Positions 34,899 through 43,428 of a stretch of DNA of 64,000 nt are shown piece by piece. Position numbers and translations under genes: made by a program. Every line of letters begins with the position of its first letter. The stretch's first letter is position 1. The stretch covers positions 1 through 64,000 of the forward strand of contig JAQBOV010000028.1 of assembly GCA_028287895.1 (NCBI GenBank), in the 5' to 3' direction. The notes under the pieces are model-generated. The model did no database searches and was not told where the DNA came from. It saw only the letters and a program-made list of their open reading frames with translations. Origin of the DNA: Mucilaginibacter sp. (GTDB taxonomy: Bacteria; Bacteroidota; Bacteroidia; Sphingobacteriales; Sphingobacteriaceae).

Positions 34899-35352
34899 GA
34901 TAACTTTTGTTAAATAATTGGTGACATTAAATACCGGATGTCATTCAGGTTTATAGGCAATGTAAATATAAGGTGTTCAATAAAGCAGAGAATCTGTGAA
35001 AATCATTTTGATACATTTTGAATTTATATTGAAATGCTCTGATTATTTACTTTGTTAACAAAAGACTTCTTTCGTACATAATTATAACCTGATACTTGCG
35101 GCTTCAATTACCGCATAAGCATTACCTTACTGATTTTAGTTTTATAACCAGACGTGGTTGGATCAGCACAGGTGCAGGTACATAAACCAATTAAACTAAA
35201 AAATTACAATTATGAAAAGAAGTTTACTGACCCAATTTTGCCTGCACGAGCTTTCGGATTAAATAATCGACGACAGGACCGATCATTACAGGTGCTGCCC
35301 ATAAGGGTGATGCATCATTGCCTCATTATCAACATTGAAATAAATCAATACT
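34899..35352 (+). promoter_or_regulatory. Divergent control region between HTCS and susC
   Basis: 454 bases, A+T-rich. A TTACTTTG element near 35047 is the best -7 candidate for susC (6-7 of 8). A short ORF at 35212-35262 encodes a 16-residue peptide starting MKRSLLTQF, preceded by an A-rich leader; it may be an upstream ORF or the remnant of a SusC signal peptide. No clear inverted-repeat operator. HTCS DNA-binding sites are not recognisable by eye. Confidence 0.35.
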
Positions 35353-38300
35353 ATGAAATTTCGTTTACGAAAATCAAATTCCTGGTTAACAAACCAAAGT
35401 AAGATTAACCAAATCCTTGTGCTTGCGGTGCTTTCATCATTTGCACTAACGTCGCCTTTACGATCGGATGCGGCAACATACAGCACCTCAAAAGAGCGCA
35501 AAGAGCTATTATGGCAACATAGTCTGTCCCTGGCGGTTGCGGGTAAGATTGTCGACGCTAAAGGCATACCACTGCCGGGTGTCAGCGTTTCTGAAAAAGG
35601 TACGACCAATGGTATAATAACCGATTCCAATGGTAATTTCAAACTGGAAGTAGCTAATTCATCTTCTATATTAGTATTTCGCTTTATAGGCTATGTCAGT
35701 CAGGAGGTAGCCGTTGGCAATCAAACAAACTTCAGTATTACCTTGGCAGCGGACGTACGGTCATTGAATGAAGTGGTGGTAGTAGGTTACGGAACGCAAA
35801 AGAAGCGCGATTTAACCGGTTCCGTTACTTCGGTAAGCGGTAAGGATATTGCCAATCAGCCTGTCCCTGATGCCGGCCAGGCGATCGAGGGTAAGGCCGC
35901 AGGAGTGCAGGTGATTACTTCCGGTGCACCGGGCGCTAATTCAAGTATTCAGATACGCGGTTTAGGCAGTATTAATGATAGCAGCCCTTTGCTGGTTATC
36001 GATGGTGTGCCAACACCTGCCGGCATCAATTATTTAAATACGATCAATCCCAATGATATCGCTACCATAGATGTGTTAAAGGATGCTTCTGCAGCCGCTA
36101 TCTATGGTTCACAAGGCGCAAACGGTGTAATACTGGTAACCACAAAAAAAGGTATCCCGGGTCAGGGCCACTTAAATGCAGATGTTTTTGCCGGTGTGCA
36201 ATCTGTAGCCAACAAGATCGACTTGTTAAACGCTTCTCAATTTGCTTTGTTGAATAATGAGGAGTTAACAAATGCCAATAAATCAACTAATCCTGCCTAC
36301 GCTAATCCGTCTTCATTAGGCGCCGGCACAAATTGGTTGAATGCTATTTTGAGGAATGCACCTATCCAAAGCTATTCGCTTTCTTATTCAGGCGGCACAG
36401 AAAAAGGCGATTACTACGTTTCGGGCGCAGTATTAGATCAGCAGGGCGTTGTTATTGATAGTAAATACCGCCGCTATAATGTTCAGTTCAATTCCAATCA
36501 AAGGGTATTGAGCTGGCTGAAAACAGGTAACACGCTGACTTTGAGCCATGACGAAAAGCCAAGCGGCGGCGGCACGGTGAGCGGTGCCCTGGCATCAAAC
36601 CCGGTACTGCCGGTTTATAATACGGATGGCTCTTATTCTGGGCCGGTGGGGCAGTCCCAATGGTACGGCAGTCAAACAAACCCGGTAGGCCTCTATGAGC
36701 TGGTTAAAAACAATACGAACGGTTATAATATAATCGGATCAGTTTATGGTGAGGCCACCATTATTCCGGGCCTAACGCTCCGAACAACGCCAGGCTTAAC
36801 CGCAACATTCTATGATACGCGTACCTGGGCTCCTGAAAATAATTTACAACCCAGCCCTCAGACACAATCTTACCTGGGCGAGAGTTATAATAAAAGCATT
36901 ACCTATAACTGGGATAATTACCTGACTTATGATAAGCGTTTTGGTCAAGATCACCATTTAACTGTTTTGGCCGGTACGAGTGCCGAGGCCAATACTTTCA
37001 ATACGATGAATGGCAATATCAGCGGTTTTGCCAGCGACCTGACCCAGCAATTAAACAATGGATCGGTACAGCCTAATATTGGAGGCACCAGTAACCAGTG
37101 GTCATTGTTCTCGTTAATGGGTCGTGTCAACTATTCCTATAAAGACCGCTATTTACTGACCGCCACTGTTCGGCGTGATGGTTCCTCCCGGTTTGGCGAG
37201 AATAAAAAATACGGAACCTTCCCTTCGGCCTCTTTGGCATGGCGCGTATCAGAGGAGCCATTTTTTAAAACCATCAGCTTCTTTGACGACCTGAAGATCA
37301 GGGCGGGATACGGAACAACCGGTAATCAAAACGGTATCGGTAACTATTCATTTGCTTCGGGGCTTACCTCTGCCGTATATGCTTTTAATGGAAATGTGGT
37401 TCCCATCGAGCTCGCTCAAAGCGCGGCAAATCCAAACCTGAGCTGGGAAACTGTCAAATCTACTAATATCGGTATTGACGCTACTTTCCTGCACCAGCGT
37501 ATCAACCTGACAGTGGATGGTTATATCAAAAATACTACGGGCATGCTGGTTCCATACACGTTGCCTATTTCAACAGGATATACCGTTTCTCCGCCGATCA
37601 ATGCCGGAAAGGTGCAAAATAAGGGTATTGAAGTCACCGTCAATAGCCGTAACCTGGTAGGCGCATTTACCTGGAGCAGCAACTTTAATATTTCATTCAA
37701 TCGCAATAAAATATTGTCATTAGATCAAAACTCACAGTTGTTTCCACAGGGTTCCAGTATTGGCTTAAATGGCTACCTGGCAATTAATCGTGTAGGTTAT
37801 CCTATCAATTCATTCTATGGATATGTAACCCAGGGATTATTTCAAACATCGTATGATGTGACGGCACATGCTACCCAGGCAGGTGCTGCTGCCGGTGACA
37901 TCCGGTTCAAAGACCTCAATAACGACGGTGTGATCAACGACCAGGACAGAACGATCATAGGAAATCCCAATCCCAAGTTTATTTATGCGCTGAATAACAC
38001 GTTTGCATACAAGGGCGTGGATCTGAGCTTAGTTTTACAAGGTACTTATGGCAACGATATCTTTAACGCCAACAATCTTCTTTTAGAATCAATGTCCGGC
38101 GCTAATAATCAGCTAACCGCTGTATTAAGCAGGTGGGAAGGACCGGGAACCAGCAATACCGTACCACGGGCAGTGTTCGGCGATCCGAATGGAAATTCGC
38201 AAAACTCCAACCGCTATATTGAGGATGGCTCATATCTGCGCATACGTAATATAACCCTGGGTTATACGCTGCCAAAGGCATTGGCACAACGCATAAAATT

Positions 38301-38451
38301 TAGCTCGGTACGCCTGTATGTCGCCGGGCAGAATCTCTACACTTTTACCAAATACACGGGTGTTGACCCTGAGGTAGGGCTTACAGGAATCGATAATAAT
38401 GTTTACCCCCTTGTGCGGACCATCAGTTTTGGAGTAAACCTGTCTTTGTAA
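35353..38451 (+). CDS. susC-like: SusC-type TonB-dependent oligosaccharide importer (dextran PUL)
   Basis: 1032 residues. Signal segment up to about residue 37; carboxypeptidase-regulatory-like domain about 57-130 (GKIVDAKGIPLPGVSVSEKG); TonB-box/plug start LNEVVVVGYGTQKKRDLTG; plug with SIQIRGLGSINDSSPLLVID and KDASAAAIYGSQGANGV; then the 22-strand barrel ending in YPLVRTISFGVNLSL. It pairs with the SusD directly downstream (6-base gap) to import glucan oligosaccharides into the periplasm. It is divergent from the HTCS gene, which presumably controls it. Confidence 0.95.
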   Translation: MKFRLRKSNSWLTNQSKINQILVLAVLSSFALTSPLRSDAATYSTSKERKELLWQHSLSLAVAGKIVDAKGIPLPGVSVSEKGTTNGIITDSNGNFKLEVANSSSILVFRFIGYVSQEVAVGNQTNFSITLAADVRSLNEVVVVGYGTQKKRDLTGSVTSVSGKDIANQPVPDAGQAIEGKAAGVQVITSGAPGANSSIQIRGLGSINDSSPLLVIDGVPTPAGINYLNTINPNDIATIDVLKDASAAAIYGSQGANGVILVTTKKGIPGQGHLNADVFAGVQSVANKIDLLNASQFALLNNEELTNANKSTNPAYANPSSLGAGTNWLNAILRNAPIQSYSLSYSGGTEKGDYYVSGAVLDQQGVVIDSKYRRYNVQFNSNQRVLSWLKTGNTLTLSHDEKPSGGGTVSGALASNPVLPVYNTDGSYSGPVGQSQWYGSQTNPVGLYELVKNNTNGYNIIGSVYGEATIIPGLTLRTTPGLTATFYDTRTWAPENNLQPSPQTQSYLGESYNKSITYNWDNYLTYDKRFGQDHHLTVLAGTSAEANTFNTMNGNISGFASDLTQQLNNGSVQPNIGGTSNQWSLFSLMGRVNYSYKDRYLLTATVRRDGSSRFGENKKYGTFPSASLAWRVSEEPFFKTISFFDDLKIRAGYGTTGNQNGIGNYSFASGLTSAVYAFNGNVVPIELAQSAANPNLSWETVKSTNIGIDATFLHQRINLTVDGYIKNTTGMLVPYTLPISTGYTVSPPINAGKVQNKGIEVTVNSRNLVGAFTWSSNFNISFNRNKILSLDQNSQLFPQGSSIGLNGYLAINRVGYPINSFYGYVTQGLFQTSYDVTAHATQAGAAAGDIRFKDLNNDGVINDQDRTIIGNPNPKFIYALNNTFAYKGVDLSLVLQGTYGNDIFNANNLLLESMSGANNQLTAVLSRWEGPGTSNTVPRAVFGDPNGNSQNSNRYIEDGSYLRIRNITLGYTLPKALAQRIKFSSVRLYVAGQNLYTFTKYTGVDPEVGLTGIDNNVYPLVRTISFGVNLSL

Positions 38452-38457
38452 AATAAA

Positions 38458-39957
38458 ATGACAAACGAAATGAAAACGAGAAAATATATATCACTATTCA
38501 TTATGGCTGTAGCTTTGGCTGGCTGTACAAAAGATTTCCTTAACAAAGCCCCCCTTGATTCGGTCAATACGGCAAATTATTACAAGACGGCGGCAGATGC
38601 GACTGCTGCTGTCAATGCAGCTTATCAGCCTTTGCAACGTCCCAAGTTATTTAATTTCAGGATGTGGACAAGTGATATCTTCGCGGGAAACTCGGAAGTC
38701 GGAGGTGCCAATGATGGCAGTGACGGCATCGAAACCATACAGGAGGCTAATTTTGTAACCAAAACAGATAATGCCGGGGTACTCGACCTTTATCGCGGGC
38801 CGGCACCGGGTATTTTGCAATGTAACATTGTGCTTCAAAAAATTCCGTCCATTAATATGGACGCGACACTTAAGGCAAGGATATTAGCAGAGGCCAGGTT
38901 TTTAAGAGGCCTGTACTATTTTATCTTAGTACAGTATTTTGGTGATGTTCCCCTGGTTTTAGCACCCCAGGCACCCGGCAGCCCGGACCTGTTCCCCAAA
39001 CGCACGCCTAAGGCCCAGGTTTATACGCAGATCATACAGGATTTTACCGAGGCCATGAACCAATTGCCCCTGTCGAGCACCTACACCGGTGCTGATATCG
39101 GCAGGGCATCAAAAGGTGCTGCAGCCGGGATGTTAGCCAAAGTATACCTTACTACCGGGCAGTATCAGAAAGCAGCCGATCTGTGCCAGCAGGTGACCGC
39201 CATGGGCTATTCCCTGAATCCGGATTATGCCGACAATTTTAATCCCCTTAAAAAGAACACTGCCGAATCATTATTCGAGGTGCAATATAGCGGGGCAACT
39301 ACTTATGGTTTTTTTAATGATCTGAACCAGGCATCATGGACCAGTACCTTTACGGGCCCGCGGAATCAAACTGGCTTTGTTGCCGGTGCATACGGGTGGG
39401 ATTTGCCTACCCAGGAGTTTGTGGATTCCTACCAAGCCGGTGATAAGCGAAAAGATGAGACCGTGCTTTATCCGGGCTGCCCTAAATTTAACGGGCAGGA
39501 TTACAACGCTTCCTATTCATTGACCGGCTTCAGCTTACGGAAATTTCTGGTGCCAACTACCATATCGTCCGCCTATAACACCAATCCGGAAGATTTTCCT
39601 GTTTTGCGCTATGCCGATGTACTGCTGATGCAGGCTGAGGCGCTGAATGAATTGGGGCAAACATCTGCCGGCGAAGCGCCTTTGAACCTGGTTCGTAACC
39701 GGGCAGGACTGCCAAATATCACTTCGGGCTTATCAAAGGATGATTTCAGGACGGCGGTATTGCACGAGCGGCGTATCGAACTGGCATTTGAAGGCCAGCG
39801 ATGGTTTGACCTGATCCGTATAAACAACGGTCAGTATGGGCTCGATTTCCTGCATTCCATTGGCAAAACCAATGCTGCATCCAAAAATCTATTGTTACCT
39901 ATTCCCCAACAGGAGATAGATGCCAATCCAAACCTCACCCAGAATCCGGGTTATTAA
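38458..39957 (+). CDS. susD-like: SusD/RagB-type glycan-binding lipoprotein (dextran PUL)
   Basis: 499 residues. Lipobox ALAGC, then KDFLNKAPLD, the usual SusD start; TPR-rich helical core (FLRGLYYFILVQYFGDVPLV, KGAAAGMLAKVYLTTGQYQKA) and the C-terminal RNRAGLP / ERRIELAFEGQRWFDLIR block. It forms the lid over the SusC barrel and binds the polysaccharide at the surface. Met5 (38470) is an equally good start. Confidence 0.94.
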   Translation: MTNEMKTRKYISLFIMAVALAGCTKDFLNKAPLDSVNTANYYKTAADATAAVNAAYQPLQRPKLFNFRMWTSDIFAGNSEVGGANDGSDGIETIQEANFVTKTDNAGVLDLYRGPAPGILQCNIVLQKIPSINMDATLKARILAEARFLRGLYYFILVQYFGDVPLVLAPQAPGSPDLFPKRTPKAQVYTQIIQDFTEAMNQLPLSSTYTGADIGRASKGAAAGMLAKVYLTTGQYQKAADLCQQVTAMGYSLNPDYADNFNPLKKNTAESLFEVQYSGATTYGFFNDLNQASWTSTFTGPRNQTGFVAGAYGWDLPTQEFVDSYQAGDKRKDETVLYPGCPKFNGQDYNASYSLTGFSLRKFLVPTTISSAYNTNPEDFPVLRYADVLLMQAEALNELGQTSAGEAPLNLVRNRAGLPNITSGLSKDDFRTAVLHERRIELAFEGQRWFDLIRINNGQYGLDFLHSIGKTNAASKNLLLPIPQQEIDANPNLTQNPGY

Positions 39958-39972
39958 ACGAAATGATTAAAA

Positions 39973-41505
39973 ATGATAATAATGATGGAAAATATCAGCA
40001 CTCTAAAAGCATTTGGCCACGGCCAGAGCAAAAGTCCCTGGTTCTTTTATAAGAGCCTGTTGGGACTATTACTACTGTCCCTTGCGTTCCAATCCTGCAA
40101 AAAGCAGGTAGAATCGCCGCAAGGAAGCGTAGCGGCTAAGCCAACTGTCAGCGCTTCAGCAAGCACCCTTGTATTGGCACGCGAGGATACAGCAAAAACG
40201 GCCGTCACCTTTAGCTGGACAGCAGCCCGGGTGAACGGTCTTACCGGCAAACTAGCCTACATTATTGAAATTGATAAAAAAGGGAACAACTTTGCCCATC
40301 CCATTGATATTAAGGTAGGCGGCGACACCATTAAACGGGCTTATACGGTAGCGGTGCTGAATAACCTTTTAGCCTCGTTGCCTGTCAATACGCCAACCGA
40401 TCTTGAACTACGTTTAGTGACTGCCACCTCCGATGGCTCGGTTATGCCGTTTTATTCAAACGTAATCAGTTTAAATGTGACCACCTTCCCGCCGGTGCCT
40501 TATAGCCAATTATGGCTTATCGGCGATGCTACCCCCGGTGGCTGGGGTTTAAGCACGCTGACGCCTATGACTCAGGGCGCTTCCGATCCTTTTATATTTA
40601 CCTATACCGGGCCATTTGTTACAGGTGAATTTAAAATAGCTACAACAAATGACTATAACGCACCATTTTACAGGCCCACAACTGATCACCCCGCCTTGTC
40701 AGCTCCCGGCGTGCAGTTAAGTGCAGGCGACCCGGATAACAAATGGCAGATTACTTCGGCGGCGGCAGGATATTATAAAGTCACTTTGAACCTGCATAAT
40801 AATACCATCAGCATTGTAGCTCAGCCAAGCCCTAATCCAGCGTATAACCAGCTATGGTTAATAGGCGATGCAACTTCCGGCGGCTGGAGTGTAGACAATG
40901 CAACACCGCTGGTGCAAAACGCTACGGATCATTTTATTTTCACTTTTACAGGCGCCTTTACCGCCGGGGAATTTAAGATCGCGACAGCAAAAGATTTTAA
41001 TGCCCCTTTCTACCGGCCGGTCACTAATGATCCTGATCTGTCAGCTACCACCGTACAGTTAAATGCGGGTGATCCTGATAATAAATGGAAAATTCCTGCT
41101 GCCGGAACCTATAAGGTTACGCTGAACCTGCGTAATAATACGATAAGTATCGTTAACCAGGCCATCGTTACTCCGCCATACAGCCAGTTATGGGTGATCG
41201 GGGACGCAAGCCCTGGTGGCTGGAGTTTGGATAACGCTACCCCTTTGGTGAAGGATGCAACTAATGCGTTTATATTTACTTACACCGGACCACTTGTTGC
41301 AGGTGAATTTAAAATTGCAACAGCCAAGGATTTTGCTGCGCCATTTTACAGGCCAACCACCGATCATCCTGATCTGTCGGTGACCACTGTGCAAGTAACC
41401 GCAGGCGATCCGGATAACAAATGGCTGATCGATGCTGCAGGAGCGGGAAATTATAAAATAACGTTAAACACCCTCGACAATACGATCACAATTACAAAGC
41501 AATAA
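39973..41505 (+). CDS. SusE/SusF-like surface glycan-binding lipoprotein with three tandem domains
   Basis: 510 residues. Lipobox LAFQSC; SusE-type N-terminal Ig-like domain about 55-170 (LVLAREDTAKTAVTFSW). Three near-identical about 110-residue starch/dextran-binding-type repeats follow, starting near 176 (YSQLWLIGDATPGGWG), 295 (YNQLWLIGDATSGGWS) and 402 (YSQLWVIGDASPGGWS). Each has GEFKIAT...APFYRP...AGDPDNKW and a final TxxKVTLNLxNNTISI strand. Each repeat probably has one sugar-binding site, giving multivalent surface capture. Its place between susD and the GH66 gene matches the SGBP slot of known dextran PULs. Confidence 0.88.
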   Translation: MIIMMENISTLKAFGHGQSKSPWFFYKSLLGLLLLSLAFQSCKKQVESPQGSVAAKPTVSASASTLVLAREDTAKTAVTFSWTAARVNGLTGKLAYIIEIDKKGNNFAHPIDIKVGGDTIKRAYTVAVLNNLLASLPVNTPTDLELRLVTATSDGSVMPFYSNVISLNVTTFPPVPYSQLWLIGDATPGGWGLSTLTPMTQGASDPFIFTYTGPFVTGEFKIATTNDYNAPFYRPTTDHPALSAPGVQLSAGDPDNKWQITSAAAGYYKVTLNLHNNTISIVAQPSPNPAYNQLWLIGDATSGGWSVDNATPLVQNATDHFIFTFTGAFTAGEFKIATAKDFNAPFYRPVTNDPDLSATTVQLNAGDPDNKWKIPAAGTYKVTLNLRNNTISIVNQAIVTPPYSQLWVIGDASPGGWSLDNATPLVKDATNAFIFTYTGPLVAGEFKIATAKDFAAPFYRPTTDHPDLSVTTVQVTAGDPDNKWLIDAAGAGNYKITLNTLDNTITITKQ

Positions 41506-41563
41506 TTATTTATACTTGCCGGCACGGCCGTTATTTTGCCGTTCCGGTTATATTCTAATAAAA

Positions 41564-43330
41564 ATGATACGATTATATGCAGCGGCAATCATGTTTGTCA
41601 CCATGACCAGCGGATGTGCTAAAGAGAAGATAAAAGACAATACCGTCCTAATTGATACCGGGGGCACAGCCGCCAATGGTATTACCGTAAATATAAGTAC
41701 CGATAAAGCAGCTTACAAACCAGGTGATGCAGTAACTTTTACCATTGACCAAATATTGCCGCCGGCGGCAAAAGTGAGGTATAAACAAGCCGGAACAATA
41801 TTACAGGACGCTTCTATTTCAGGCAAAACATGGACCTGGACGGCGCCTGCTACGGATTTTACCGGTTACATGATTGAACTTTATGGTACCGAAAGCGGCA
41901 GGGATGTAATTTATGGCACTATAGCTGTCGATGTTTCTTCTGACCCTGCACATTTTCCGCGTAATGGTTTCCTGTCGGCCTATGGTCAGTTAAATAGTAC
42001 ACAGATCAATACAGTGATGGCTTCGCTTAATCGTTATCACATGAATTATGTGCAGTTCCAGGATTGGCAATACGAACATCATTTGCCGCTTTCGGGAACT
42101 GTTGCAAGTCCGGATGCGATGTGGAAGGATATTGCCAATCGCGATAATTACTTTTCTACCGTCAAAGGTTATGTTATGGCCGCACATAGCTATAATATGA
42201 AAGCCTTAAGCTATAACCTGGCTTATGGCGCTTTGGGCGATGCCGCCGCTGCCGGAGTGCTTGATCAATGGTATCTTTATGATGATGCCGGTCACACCAC
42301 AAAAGAGGTGTTTCAATTACCCATGCCTCCTTTCAAAAGTAATATCTATTTTACTGACCCTTCAAATGCCGCCTGGCAGCAGTACATCGCTGCTAAAACC
42401 AATGATGTTTATACAGTTTTTGGATTTGATGGCTACCAGATAGACCAGGTGGGCAACCGGAACAAGACCTTGTATAACTACTCAGGTGGTACAATTGATC
42501 TGCCATCAACATTTGCATCTTTTATTAATGCCATCAAGAGCAGTGCTCCGCAAAAAAGATTAGTGATGAACGCGGTTACACAATACGGGCAACCACAGAT
42601 CGCCAGCGCGCCGGTAGACTTTCTTTATTCAGAAGTTTGGTCTCCAAATGAAGCGTTTAGTGATCTGGGTGATATTATTAAAAGCAATGATGCCCTGGGC
42701 GGCGGTTCTAAAAAAAGCATATTGGCCGCTTATATGAATTATAATTTAGCTGAACACCCTGGTTATTTTAACACGCCAGGAGTGGTGCTGGCTGACGCCG
42801 TAATATTTGCTTTCGGCGGTGCGCACCTTGAACTGGGTGAACACATGCTTGGAAAAGAATATTTCCCGAACGCAAACCTGGTCATGCCAGATGACCTGAA
42901 AAAGGCTATGGTCAGTTATTATGACTTTCTGACGGGCTATGAAAATCTGCTGCGCGACGGCGGAACATTTAATAATCCTGTTATTACTTCGACTAGCATG
43001 AAATTAAATAATTGGCCACCGCAAATTGGACAGGTATCGGTAATAGGTAGAGATCTGGGTTGGCGGCAAGTCATACATCTGGTTAATTTCACAAACGCGA
43101 ACAGCCTGCAATGGCGCGATGCCAATGGAACACAAATTAAGCCATCGGCTGTTACCAATCCGGGTTTTACTTTTACAGCTGCCAAAACGGTTAAAAGGAT
43201 ATGGACCGCCTCACCTGATATCAACGGCGGTGCTTCGGCAGAAGTTACCTACACACAATCTGGCAACCAGGTAACGTTTACTGTTCCTTCGTTGCAGTAT
43301 TGGGATATGGTTGTTGTTGAATACCAATAA
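41564..43330 (+). CDS. GH66 endo-dextranase, lipoprotein
   Basis: 588 residues. Lipobox MTSGC; N-terminal Ig-like domain about 35-125; a catalytic (beta/alpha)8 barrel of glycoside hydrolase family 66 begins at FPRNGFLSAYG. Family landmarks: QDWQYEHH, GFDGYQIDQVG (Asp294, nucleophile by comparison with Streptococcus mutans dextranase) and YSEVW (Glu357, acid/base). GH66 enzymes cut alpha-1,6-glucan internally; some make cyclic isomaltooligosaccharides, but the CITase-specific CBM35 insertion was not seen. The lipid anchor suggests cell-surface action before import by SusCD. The ATG at 41564 is preferred to an upstream TTG, as the signal peptide starts there. Confidence 0.88.
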   Translation: MIRLYAAAIMFVTMTSGCAKEKIKDNTVLIDTGGTAANGITVNISTDKAAYKPGDAVTFTIDQILPPAAKVRYKQAGTILQDASISGKTWTWTAPATDFTGYMIELYGTESGRDVIYGTIAVDVSSDPAHFPRNGFLSAYGQLNSTQINTVMASLNRYHMNYVQFQDWQYEHHLPLSGTVASPDAMWKDIANRDNYFSTVKGYVMAAHSYNMKALSYNLAYGALGDAAAAGVLDQWYLYDDAGHTTKEVFQLPMPPFKSNIYFTDPSNAAWQQYIAAKTNDVYTVFGFDGYQIDQVGNRNKTLYNYSGGTIDLPSTFASFINAIKSSAPQKRLVMNAVTQYGQPQIASAPVDFLYSEVWSPNEAFSDLGDIIKSNDALGGGSKKSILAAYMNYNLAEHPGYFNTPGVVLADAVIFAFGGAHLELGEHMLGKEYFPNANLVMPDDLKKAMVSYYDFLTGYENLLRDGGTFNNPVITSTSMKLNNWPPQIGQVSVIGRDLGWRQVIHLVNFTNANSLQWRDANGTQIKPSAVTNPGFTFTAAKTVKRIWTASPDINGGASAEVTYTQSGNQVTFTVPSLQYWDMVVVEYQ

Positions 43331-43428
43331 GTAAGCTTGTATTATAATTAATTCCTTTAGATCGGATCGGAAACAAACTTTCCGGTTTAAAGGATTTATC
43401 CCTTAATTTATCGTCAAACACCCTAATA

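Noticed and set aside
34899-35352. Operator for the HTCS regulator
   Set aside because: No convincing direct or inverted repeat could be picked out by eye.
43368-43384. Hairpin CGGAAA-CAAAC-TTTCCG between GH66 and the six-hairpin glycosidase
   Set aside because: No T run follows. With the downstream gene in the same PUL, a terminator is unlikely; a chance or mRNA-processing hairpin remains possible.
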